NCBI GenBank assembly: GCA_045648445.1 | Contig: JAZRNY010000003.1 | Location: 91,812-155,811 of the forward strand | Reading direction: 5' to 3' | DNA from: SIG607 sp045648445 | GTDB taxonomy: Bacteria > Bacillota > Clostridia > Oscillospirales > Acutalibacteraceae | Length of the DNA: 64,000 bases | Shown: in pieces, positions 47,296-57,300 of the stretch | Layout: each line of letters opens with the position of its first letter | Position numbering within the stretch: the stretch's first letter is position 1 | The notes under the pieces: generated by a model | The model's database searches: none | The model's input: the letters and a program-made list of their open reading frames with translations, nothing else | What the model was told of the DNA's origin: nothing | Program-made: the position numbers and the translations under genes

Positions 47296-48060
47296 ATGAA
47301 AATTCCACAATTCGCCTTGTTAAGTCCAGACCCTTTTGTATTACAGGGAGTGGGAACTTTAAAATCCCCTACTCTTAAAGAAATATCCCCAAGTAATATG
47401 ATGAATTATTCTTGGTATGCTTTGGCTACCCAAGTGTTATTTGGGTCAAAACAAGACATTATAGAACTTGGTAAAAATATGGGTGACAACAACACTTACC
47501 ACAAGTTGATTGAACCCGATATTGAAATCACTTCAAAATTTAATTTAATAATTGATTCCGTTGATTTGAGAGAAGCGCTTTGCGAAGCACTTGCTCTCTT
47601 TTTTTGCAATAAAATCGTCTTTTCTCCCGAAAACAAAGCGTTTTTGGTGCTTTCGGTTATAGATGACAAGGTAAATATCGTCGGTAGCATTACCGATGAG
47701 AATTATTTATTTATAGAAGATTTGCTGAAACAACTTTTACATTGCGAGTCCGAGTATTCTGACAAGGAATTGAAGTTCTCATCGGACAGAGTAAAAGAAA
47801 TATGGGAGAAGGTCTCTCAGGCCGAAGAAAAAGAAAAGGCAGATGTAAATGCAAAAGATTATGAAATAGGAAACATTGTTTCCAAATTATGTGTATGCGG
47901 AATTGGATATACAGTTAAAAACATTTATGACTTAACTGTTTATCAATTGTATGACCAATTCTCTGCTTATATGCAAAACAGAATTAGTCAACTTTCTGAA
48001 AATGCTTATGCTCACAACGGTGGCGAAGATTTTGATATGAACAGTTGGCTCAGAAAATAA
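47296..48060 (+). CDS. structural protein of the tail-tube region
   Basis: 254 residues. The C-terminal half (VYQLYDQFSAYMQNRISQLS) is helical. It lies directly before the tail tube gene and has a GAGGTGGTAGTGA ribosome site. Unassigned; perhaps a tail chaperone. Confidence 0.5.
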   Translation: MKIPQFALLSPDPFVLQGVGTLKSPTLKEISPSNMMNYSWYALATQVLFGSKQDIIELGKNMGDNNTYHKLIEPDIEITSKFNLIIDSVDLREALCEALALFFCNKIVFSPENKAFLVLSVIDDKVNIVGSITDENYLFIEDLLKQLLHCESEYSDKELKFSSDRVKEIWEKVSQAEEKEKADVNAKDYEIGNIVSKLCVCGIGYTVKNIYDLTVYQLYDQFSAYMQNRISQLSENAYAHNGGEDFDMNSWLRK

Positions 48061-48079
48061 TTTTTAGGAGGATATCTTA

Positions 48080-48793
48080 ATGAAAAAGACAGCTAACAGA
48101 AAAGGCGCAAAGATTCAGTTGCGTAAATATTCTGATAACTCACTTTTTGCTTACATTGATTATGCTAACTCTATAGCTATCGAGTTAACTTCTAATCGTG
48201 TTTATGCTACTGGTGGAGATAGTGGCGCTCGTCAGGTTGGTTTCGACGACCCGATTGAAGGCACCTTGAAGATTTCCACACAAATCGTTCCTATTGAGTT
48301 TATGGCTCTTGCTTGCTCACCCGATGGCGTTGCTGAAGGTGGCGAAATTGCGAAGAGAGAAAAACTTACTCTTGCAAGTGGCAAGCTCACTCTTACAGAA
48401 ACACCTGTTGCTGGAACAATCTATGTTTATAAGGACGGAGAAGATATTACCTCTACTCCTGCCGCAACAGCCGCTACTGGTACAGAGGTAACAATTGAAG
48501 GTGGCAGTGATGGCGATATTTATGTTGCTTATTATATTGCAGCTAGCGAAAAAGCTCAGTCTATCACATTCAGCAATAATCAGACACCCGGTTGCTATAT
48601 CATTTATGGCAACACAGTATGGAAAGATACTAATGATGTTATTGTTGGAGAACACTTTAAGGCACACAAAGCTATGCCTCAGAAAGCTTTCTCAATTACA
48701 TATCAGGGTTCTGGCGACCCCTTAACCTTTGAAATGACATTTGACCTTATGGAAGACGAAGACGGAAAAGTTTATACTCCCGTTCGTATCTAA
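48080..48793 (+). CDS. major tail (tube) protein
   Basis: 237 residues, beta-rich, codon-optimised. The N-terminus (LRKYSDNSLFAYIDYANSIA) and the Ala/Gly/Thr-rich middle fit tail tube proteins; AGGAGG precedes the ATG. Expected to polymerise into the tube. Confidence 0.65.
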   Translation: MKKTANRKGAKIQLRKYSDNSLFAYIDYANSIAIELTSNRVYATGGDSGARQVGFDDPIEGTLKISTQIVPIEFMALACSPDGVAEGGEIAKREKLTLASGKLTLTETPVAGTIYVYKDGEDITSTPAATAATGTEVTIEGGSDGDIYVAYYIAASEKAQSITFSNNQTPGCYIIYGNTVWKDTNDVIVGEHFKAHKAMPQKAFSITYQGSGDPLTFEMTFDLMEDEDGKVYTPVRI

Positions 48794-48795
48794 TA

Positions 48796-49044
48796 ATGGC
48801 AAATAAAAAGATAATTGAGGCTGTTGAACCTATAGAGAATGAAGCCGTAAAGGTTGAAAAGACTCCAAAGTGGAAATCAAAAGTGTGCCGTGTTGTAAAT
48901 TACATTCCGTCGCACGGCATACTTGGTTTTGATTTTGATGGTGTTGGTTGTCAAATCGGTGTTGAGAAAAATCTTAACATTGGTCGAACAATTAAAATTC
49001 AGTATATAGGCGAAATCGGTAAAGATATAAAATTTAAAATATAA
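48796..49044 (+). CDS. small tail-region protein
   Basis: 82 residues, MANKKIIEAVEPIENEAVKV then a beta-rich basic part. Its start lies 2 bp after the tail-tube stop. Unrecognised. Confidence 0.55.
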   Translation: MANKKIIEAVEPIENEAVKVEKTPKWKSKVCRVVNYIPSHGILGFDFDGVGCQIGVEKNLNIGRTIKIQYIGEIGKDIKFKI

Positions 49045-49048
49045 AGGA

Positions 49049-49086
49049 AAGAGTAGGATGATAATAATTGTCCTACTCTATTTTTT
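49049..49086 (+). terminator. terminator overlapping the resolvase leader
   Basis: AGAGTAGGA, 11 nt, TCCTACTCT, then ATTTTTT. It ends 5 bp before the RuvC-like start, so the gene must be read from transcripts passing through or from another promoter. Confidence 0.75.
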
Positions 49087-49090
49087 AAAA

Positions 49091-49624
49091 ATGAAAATAC
49101 TCGCAATAGACCAATCAAGACATGGTGGATATGCCATATTTGATTACGAAACAAAAAGATTAGTTTCTTATGGGTTGTTTAGCTTTCCTGATAGGAAATA
49201 TACTTACCCTATGGCTATTTATAAACTAAAAAACTTAGTTAAATCTTTAGTCAAGGAAAATGATATTGGCGCGTGTTTTATAGAAGAAGTTTCATATCAA
49301 AGAAATCTTAATGGATTTAAGCGTTTAGCACAAATGCAGGGTGTACTTGAAAACTTCTTTATTGAAAACGAAATGTTGTATGACATTATTCAGCCAACAT
49401 TATGGCAGAAGTATGCAAACGCACGTAAACGAACCCAAAAAGAAATTAAAAATAAAGTTGTTGAAGCAAATACCGCTGGTAAAAAAGAAACTAAAGTGTT
49501 ATCAATCCAGTTTGCACACGATGTATATAAGGTTGACACACCTAATGACGGTATAGCGGATGCAATCGGTATAGGGCATTATGCCGTAAATAATATAAAA
49601 ATTGAAACTAAGGAGGCAAACTAA
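49091..49624 (+). CDS. RuvC-like Holliday-junction resolvase
   Basis: 177 residues. MKILAIDQSRHGG carries the first metal Asp; IEEVSYQRN the Glu pair; and GIADAIGIGHY the C-terminal Asp, the RuvC/RNase H-fold order. It resolves branched DNA before packaging. An earlier in-frame ATG (49058) lies inside the terminator stem; the second ATG, right at the conserved start, is preferred although its ribosome site is poor. Confidence 0.75.
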   Translation: MKILAIDQSRHGGYAIFDYETKRLVSYGLFSFPDRKYTYPMAIYKLKNLVKSLVKENDIGACFIEEVSYQRNLNGFKRLAQMQGVLENFFIENEMLYDIIQPTLWQKYANARKRTQKEIKNKVVEANTAGKKETKVLSIQFAHDVYKVDTPNDGIADAIGIGHYAVNNIKIETKEAN

Positions 49625-49625
49625 T

Positions 49626-50222
49626 TTGGCTAAAAAGATTAGTTCTGCAACTATTAAAGAAATAATTAAGGAAAACAACAAAGAGGATAAAACTCTTATT
49701 TTAAAAACAACAGACGCAGAGATTGAGGTTGTAATTAAACCTTACATATCATATCAAGAACGCACTCAGATGGTTAACGATATCGCAAGTGAATGTTATG
49801 ACGAAATTGGCAATTATCATCCAGAGTTCTTTGATATCGCATACAAAATCGCGTTGATTGAACATTATACAAATATCAATACAGATATTAAAGACGCTGT
49901 TAATCAAATGCACATTTTATGCGAAACCACAAATCTCATTGAAGAGATTGTAAGTTATATAAGAGACTGTGGACAGATTTGGAATGACGCTCACGGCATA
50001 ATTGACTGGCGTAACGAACAGTCTCTCAAATCTAATGCTTGGGATGATGTTGCTTATATGATATCTGGCTTATTGGATAAACTCGCAGACAGGCTTGATA
50101 AAATGCCTGAAATGAGCCAAGAAGAAGTAAGCAAACTCGCTGGCTTAACTGGCAAGCTCGGTAATATTACCGACGATAAAATCATTGACGGAATTTTGAA
50201 ATTCCACAATAACAAAAATTAA
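49626..50222 (+). CDS. hypothetical protein before the tape measure (tail assembly chaperone candidate)
   Basis: 198 residues, TTG start after AAGGAGGCAAACTAA, acidic and helical (VKIKPYISYQER-like front, CETTNLIEEIVSYIRD middle). In siphoviruses the genes just before the tape measure usually encode assembly chaperones, sometimes with a frameshift; I see no slippery site here. Confidence 0.4.
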   Translation: MAKKISSATIKEIIKENNKEDKTLILKTTDAEIEVVIKPYISYQERTQMVNDIASECYDEIGNYHPEFFDIAYKIALIEHYTNINTDIKDAVNQMHILCETTNLIEEIVSYIRDCGQIWNDAHGIIDWRNEQSLKSNAWDDVAYMISGLLDKLADRLDKMPEMSQEEVSKLAGLTGKLGNITDDKIIDGILKFHNNKN

Positions 50223-50266
50223 AAAATAATACCCCAATTCAAAGGGGTGTTGGATTGGGGTACATT

Positions 50267-50725
50267 ATGAAATTCGTAGAAATACTAAAAATAATTGGTG
50301 CTGTTTTAGGTGGTCTTGTAGGCATTAGTGGTTTTATAGTAGCAATTGTTAAGCCTTTGCGAAAGGGGTTTATTGATTGGATTGTCTGTAATACTGGTTC
50401 TGCTAATATGGCAAAGCAGATTACTGACATAGAACAAATGTTAAAAACGCATATTGGACAAGACGCGCAAAAAGCCGAAGATATGAAAGTTCTTAAAGAC
50501 ACAGTGCAGAAGCTTAAAGAGTCCGAACGCTGTGTTTTAAGAACAAATATTTTGCGTATTTACAACAAATATTTGCCTACTGGCGAAATTCCCGCTTATG
50601 AGTTTGAAACACTTTCAAAGGATTATCATTCATATAAAGACCTTGAGGGCAATACTTTTGTAGACGATATATGGCAGATAATGTCTCAGGAGTGGAGGGT
50701 CATTCCTAACGGTAATTATAGGTAA
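50267..50725 (+). CDS. membrane-anchored hypothetical protein
   Basis: 152 residues. Residues 8-30 (KIIGAVLGGLVGISGFIVAI) form a membrane span; the rest is a helical soluble domain. ATG after GGGGTACATT. A TACCCCAAT/ATTGGGGTA inverted repeat lies across the start region and may control translation. Confidence 0.55.
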   Translation: MKFVEILKIIGAVLGGLVGISGFIVAIVKPLRKGFIDWIVCNTGSANMAKQITDIEQMLKTHIGQDAQKAEDMKVLKDTVQKLKESERCVLRTNILRIYNKYLPTGEIPAYEFETLSKDYHSYKDLEGNTFVDDIWQIMSQEWRVIPNGNYR

Positions 50726-50745
50726 TTATTTAAGGAGGTCAGATT

Positions 50746-51309
50746 ATGATTTCCGCAAACGAAATAAATGCGATTTTAGAAGATTACCTCAAGTCGTCTG
50801 ACGGACAAGACTTTCTAAAAAAGCAAGGAGTTTCTATAAGTTTTTATGATGAGGCACAATTAAGACAAATTGCCGAACATTTAAAGAACGATATTATAAA
50901 TGAATTCCTCAGAATAACAAACCACGCTTCTTTGATTGACGCTCAAGACTACTTTGGTGGTGCTCACGTAAAGGTTGGAAAAGTTAGTCATACAAAAAAT
51001 GGCGACAAAGTCAATATAAACTTTTCAGACCATGCTTTATATCGTCCCTCATTAGTTGGTCGTAATGGCAAACAAACTGGCGAAGGTATTAATGATATAT
51101 TTGCTTTAATTACGAACGGTACAAACAAACAATCCAGAGTGTATGGCTATTGGACTTATTATTCTGAAGGAATGGGTTACGGTGCCGAAGAAACTTGGAC
51201 AAGAGCTTGGCTCCCAAGACGAGGCAAACCATTTATTGAAGCGATTATTAAACATTACGAAGCCGCTAATCCCGGCTTAAAAATTACATATCCTCCAAGC
51301 TGGAGGTAA
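50746..51309 (+). CDS. minor structural protein
   Basis: 187 residues with a basic, aromatic C-terminal half (YGYWTYYSEGMGYGAEETWT), directly before the tape-measure gene. AAGGAGGT precedes the ATG. Probably a tail component; family unknown. Confidence 0.5.
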   Translation: MISANEINAILEDYLKSSDGQDFLKKQGVSISFYDEAQLRQIAEHLKNDIINEFLRITNHASLIDAQDYFGGAHVKVGKVSHTKNGDKVNINFSDHALYRPSLVGRNGKQTGEGINDIFALITNGTNKQSRVYGYWTYYSEGMGYGAEETWTRAWLPRRGKPFIEAIIKHYEAANPGLKITYPPSWR

Positions 51310-51329
51310 TAGACGGTCTCCGTCAATCT

Positions 51330-51368
51330 ATTGTCAAGTAAAATTCGTTTTTACTTGACTTTTTTATT
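51330..51368 (+). terminator. strong terminator before the tape measure
   Basis: GTCAAGTAAAA, 5 nt, TTTTACTTGAC, then T6: an almost perfect 11-bp stem. Confidence 0.85.
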
Positions 51369-51389
51369 ATAAAGGACGGTGATTAAAAA

Positions 51390-54300
51390 TTGGCAACGAA
51401 TAATAAACAAATAGGTCTTTTATTTGGTGCAAAAGGCGACGGCAAATTAAGTGGCGAATCAGGTCAACTAATATTGCAACAGTTAAATAAAATCGCCAGA
51501 AGCATTGATAACACGAATAATCGTATAAAAGTTACAATTGGCGTTAACGAAAATCAGACGCGCCAATTAATACAAAGACAATTAAATAATATATCAAGAG
51601 GGTTGACAATTAATGTCAATTCAACAACGAATAATGCATCGAATAATATTGCTCGTCAAGCTCAATCTTACGAACGACGATTACAATCGTTACATAGTCG
51701 TTTATGGACTGGTTGGTTTGGCGGTGACGCAGATAGAAAAAAACTCAGTCACTTAAACTCAGACCAATGGGATGAGTATATACGCTCATATCACGAAGCT
51801 CATGCGGCTATGTCGGTGTTTATTGATGACCAAGGACGATTTAATGCAGCATTAGGTAACGACACCCAAATGCAGAGAGCAATTGAAACTGCCGAACAAT
51901 TTTTAAATGTAGATGCACGAATTGCCGCTTCGAGAGAACGAGAGCAAAGCACATTACAAAAAACAAGATTTGCTTACGATAAAACTATCGACAGCATAAC
52001 CAAATATCAACAGCGAAATGCACGTACTTTACAACAAACTCCGATGTTGAGAGATGAACTAGAATCTTTTCGTCAAGCATTGGTTGACGGAACCATTACT
52101 GACCTTCCGGGTGCTGTACACGATAGATTTTTAAATCTTACAAACCAAATTCGTCAAGCTGGCGGCGAAACAGAAAATCTTGGCACTAAAATTAAAAGAA
52201 TGTTTAGTGAAAAGTTTGGTTACGGTGCGGTTGGTGGCATATTAGCATTTGCTCGTCGCACATTACAACAAATGTATAATAACGTTGTAAAAATTGATAC
52301 TGCTATGACCGAACTTAAAAAGGTCACAGAAGCAACTGACGAATCTTATAGAAAGTTTTTAGATGGTTCTGCAAAACGGGCACAAAAACTTGGTGCAACT
52401 ATTTCAGATGTTGTTACTGCAACTGCTGACTTTGCAAGATTGGGATATAATCTTGAAGATGCTTCTGTTTTATCGGATGCGGCCACAGTTTACAAAAATG
52501 TTGGCGACGGAATAAATGATATTAATCAGGCCAGCGAGAGTATTATCTCGACCATGAAAGCTTTCGGATATGAAGCTTCTAATGTTATGGAAATTGTTGA
52601 CAAGTTTAATACAACTGGCAACAAATTTGCAATTTCGTCGGGTGGCGTTGGCGAAGCGTTATTGAATTCAGCTTCAGCCCTCAGTGCCGCTGGCAACACT
52701 CTTGATGAAAGTATTGCACTTATTACAGCCGCTAACGAAACTATTCAGAATCCTGAAAAAGTTGGCACTGCAATGAAAACATTGTCTCTATATCTCAGAG
52801 CTGCGAAAACCGAAGCAGAAGAAGCAGGTATATCAACAGACGGAATGGCTAATAGTGTTTCCGAACTTCGTAACGAACTATTAGCTTTAACTGGAAATCG
52901 TGTTGATATTATGATATCAGACGGTGATTTTAAAAGCACAAGCCAAATCATTATCGAGCTTTCGAAAGTTTGGAGTAGTCTATCAGAAACATCTCAAGCC
53001 AATATTACAGAGTTAATTGGTGGTGGTGTTCGTAACGCAAACGTAGTCAGTGCTTTGATACAGAATGCATCTAAAATAGAAGAGATTACAGAAGCTTCTG
53101 CTAACTCTACTGGCAGTGCTTTAGAAGAAAACGAAAAATATCTTGATTCTATTCAAGGTAAAACAGCTAGACTACAAGCAACATTTCAAGAACTATCTGA
53201 AAATGTACTTGATAGTGGTCTTGTGAAGTTTTTTGTAGATGCAGGAAACGTTGCGTTAAAACTTGTAAACTTATTAGAAGAAATAGGTTTGCTTTTGCCT
53301 ACTATAACCGCAGGATTTGTTTTATACCAAAACGCTGGTAAACTCAATAGCCCGAATATGCCCGCTTACGCTCAATTGCAATTAGTAGCGTAGGATGTAA
53401 AGCGTTTTAAAAGTGGGTGGCACCCACCACGAATAATCGTGAAATGTTCCCAAATTGCTGGGATTTGTTAATGCCCTAAAACCAAAACGGAGTTGGAAAC
53501 GACAAACGTCAATGGTGCCGAAAGGCAGAAAAAACTTTAGGGATGACTATAAGTTGAGATAAAAGCATTGTTTTATCAGAACAATGTACTAAATAGTCGG
53601 TCAACAATACAATATCAGCAGGTAAGCTCCTGACCTTTTATAGTATGGAGAAACTTCAGAGACTTCAAGAGAACCGTACCGCAATTGTACGAAAGGAAAG
53701 TCCACTTAAACGACCTATGGCGAGCAAACACGCCGAGAAAATGGTGAACGGATACGTATAAATCCGTTTGTTTGTAACAGTCTGATAAACTGTTTTATAC
53801 AAAAAAATAAACCGCCCTAATGGACGGTTATAAAAGGTTTGATAATTATTTAATAGATTATCTTTTTGTTGAAATTATAATATTATAATGATATAATGTC
53901 AACTGGGTGATGATTTTGTCGAATGAAATAGGAGATATCCAAAAGAATATACAAGACGAATTAGATACTTTATCAAAGATAATGAATGATAAAAGTAATA
54001 ACGACATTCTTGCAAAGAAGCAGTTATTAGATAAACTATCTTTTTTAAAGTGGGTAAATGAATATTGGAAACTACGTTTTAAAGGAATGCCAAAAGTAGT
54101 AAAGCAAAAAGAAATATTCTTTTGCCAATTAGGCACAAATATTGGTAGCGAACAAAATAGCAAAAGACCAGTTGTTATTATTCAAAATAATATTGGAAAT
54201 TCAAAAGGAAAAACAACATTAGTTGTGCCAATAACCACATATGAGAATAGCAGTTTTTATATTAAGGACAATGTAAGATATATGTCATATAACGATTCCG

Positions 54301-57300
54301 ATGGTAATATAATTGAAAGAAAATTAGATTTTTATGAAATTGAGATTCAAATCGAACCCAGTTCTAATAAAAAGATACATGGAATCGCAAATGTCGTACA
54401 TATAAGAGAAGTTAGTAAAATTAGATTATCTAAAGTTCCTGTAGCAAAGATAACGGATAAAACATATAATGAAATAGTGACTGCTTTAATCAAAAATATC
54501 AGTCAAATTTAATTTTGGGTTGACTTTTTTAAAATAGTATGCTATAATATGACCATACTAATATTGTGTATCAATCTTTTGATTGGTCGAAAATTTTTAA
54601 AAACGTGTAATCGCTTTTCAGTGATTCGGGAAAAGACACCTTAATTAAAAGGTGTCTTTTCTTATACCCTAAAATGTAGCCTTACACTTCTGGCATTCGT
54701 AAGTTTTCCCTATCTTGTTAGACCCAATACCCCACATAAAAGCGGATGCACTTCTGTTAAGCACAGAGAGTTTCTTGAGGTCTGTAGAACCGCAGATTGG
54801 GCATTTGGGTTTATTTTCCTCTTCTCTTTTTCTTCGTCCTTCGTGAAGTTCGTAAATGGCCTTTTCTCTGATTTGTTTATGAATTTCTTCTATATCATCT
54901 GTAGGTCTGCCGTAGCGTTCCATATTAAGTTTGCAGTCAATCAAAGATGTGTCTAATTGTCCTAATGGTTCGATGTATTGTTCAAATATTTGGGCATTAA
55001 ATTTATCAATTAATTTACAATTTAATTTCTTTTCATCTATTGTGTAATTATAATTTTTGCCATTGGGGTACATTATTTTCATCCATTTATCTACTTCTAT
55101 GTTAATTTCTAACAATTCATTTTGGCAACTATTGCAAACTCCATCAATGTAGGCGGGTACATCTGGATAACCAAATACTCCACCGCATTTGGCACAAATT
55201 TTAATTTTTTTCATAAAATTCTCCTTTATAGTTAATGTAGCATAAACAATCTCACCAATTGTTATTCTTAGGTATTCAAACAAAACCAAAGTGCTATAAC
55301 ATCTATAATAACTCAGTATGCAGCACAAAAGACTGTTACTGACCAAATGCTTATTAGTTTATCTCAATTAGATGCCAAGTACCAACAAGTTGCCCTATCA
55401 GCATTGAATTTAAGCAACGCAGAGCGTCAAGAAATTAATACAAAACTTCAAGGATTAGCCGCTGGTTCACTTATGACTGGTCAGCAAATGCAAGAATTGT
55501 TGATGGATACCAATCTTGACGCAGCAACTAAAAAACGAATTCTCTCTGAAACAGGTTTAACTAATGCTATTGGAGCGAGCACTATTGCAACAAGAGCTCA
55601 TGTATTATCACAATTAGAAGAGTTAAGGAACAGTGGTGCAATTACGCCCAAGATATACGAAGCCATAACAGCCAAAATGGCTGACACTGCCGCGACCAAC
55701 ACTATGACCGGTGCAAATATGGGTCTTGCTGCAAGTTTTAAAACTCTTATGGCTTCTATTCCTGTTTGGGGTTGGATAGCATTAGCGATTTCTGCGGTAA
55801 TTTCGGTGTTGCAGACCGTAATTCCGATGATAAAGAGTTCAAGTGAACAGCTCGAAGAAACCGCTGGTGAATTTGAAACAACAGCAGATGAAATAACTTC
55901 TTTAAATAATGAACTTCAAACAACGCAAGATAGAATTGACGAATTAAAATCTAAAGGCAAGCTTTCGTTTACTGATGCTTCTGAGGTAAAACGATTAAAA
56001 GCAGAAAATGCGGAACGTGAGCATACTATTTGGCTACTCGAAGAAGAAAATAAAAAGCGCACAAAAAAAGCTCAACGAAATTTTAATGATATGTCATTTG
56101 GAGGCATTGATTTTAATTCACCATTATACTTTTTAGAAAAATCCGACAATTGGTTTTCAAGATTCTTGCAAGATTTTGGTGATAGCTACTCTTCTGGAAA
56201 CTTTTTGTATGGTGATAACGTCGAAATACTTCGAGACCGACTTAATGATTTGTTTAAGTCCGGATATGAATATGGTACAAATGTTATTACCGACGAAAAT
56301 ATTGATAACATTTATCGTATTGTAGACGCTTATGATGCTTGGCGTGGAGCAACAGATACTCTTTTTAGTTCCATATACTACCGTGACAAATTTTCAGAAG
56401 CCAGAACTGCTATAGAGGAACTCGGCACAGTAACAGCCGAATCGTTAGTAGAATTATATAAAGACAATGACAAAGTAAAAGAACTTGTCGATTATCTCTT
56501 ATCTCTTGGCACTATAGACTGGAAGACAGTTTTAGGCAAAGATTTCGACAGAGTTGCTGCCGATGATGGCATTGTATCAACCGCAGAAGCTCTCGATTGG
56601 ATGGACGAAAAAAGCGAAAATTCTGCTAAAGTTATGGGTCTCCTTGCCAACGAATTCAATGAGGTCGGAGATGCCGCTTATGGTGCTGCCAACTCTATAT
56701 CTTCCTTATCAAAAGCCTACGACAGTCTCAAAGAATCAGTAGAGCCTTTATCAAAAGCATACGAAGAAATGACCCAAAATGGTTCGTTGTCTGCTGACAC
56801 TCTTTTTACTCTTTTAGGAAAATATCCTGAATTAATTTCAAATATAGAAATTGAAAATGGATTATATAAGATAAACAACAATCTACTTGAAAAACAATTT
56901 GAATTAATAAAACAAAACCGCATAGCAGAACTTGAAAAAACTAATGCTAAACTTATTGCCGCAAGAAAAAATATCACTGCTACAAAAGAAGAAATTAAAG
57001 CAGAAATAGACTTGGTAAAAGCAAAACTCGTGTCTGCTGAAGTATCAGGTGTAAACGTAATTGATTTAGCAAACCTTAAGTTACAGCTTCACATATTGGA
57101 AGAGTTTGAAAAATACGAAAAAAGTATAGCAATGCTTTCAAATCTTAATTTGAGCAATATTTCAAGTTCTTCGTCACAAAAATCACCAGAAGAAAAACGC
57201 AGAGAAGAAGCCGAAAAATATTTCGACGAACTCAAATACAGACTTGAAACCAACCAAATTACCGAAGAACAGTATCTTAAAAAATTAGATGCCGCTTATA

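Larger units (their letters stand above)
53340..55271 (+). mobile_element. ~1.9-kb group I intron-like insert in the tape-measure gene
   Basis: The first ~480 nt are densely folded: hairpins GTGGGTG/CCCAC, CACGA/TCGTG, TGCC-GAAA-GGCA and CGTAC/GTACG, a P3-like AATGC/GCATT, and a P7-like pair GACTAT/ATAGTC as in the polymerase intron. The exon 1 end GGT can pair with GCC shortly after, giving a U-G at the junction, and the insert ends in G. I recall NMPTAI-like residues after NVG in many phage tape measures, a sign that this site carries introns in relatives; here the frame reads NMPAYA. It carries a toxin gene, a small RNA and a zinc-ribbon gene instead of a homing endonuclease. Confidence 0.5.

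Noticed and set aside
53391..53393. Read-through or recoding of TAG to explain the broken tape-measure gene
   Set aside because: The following bases are structured RNA with stops in all frames and then independent genes, and other genes in the window end normally in TAG, TGA and TAA, so a changed genetic code is unlikely.
53396..53830. IStron or IS605/TnpB element
   Set aside because: No TnpA or TnpB gene is present anywhere in the insert; the proteins are a PemK-like toxin and a zinc-ribbon protein.
53396..53830. Group II intron
   Set aside because: No GUGYG 5' end, no recognisable 34-nt domain V and no reverse transcriptase; the paired GACTAT/ATAGTC core fits group I better.
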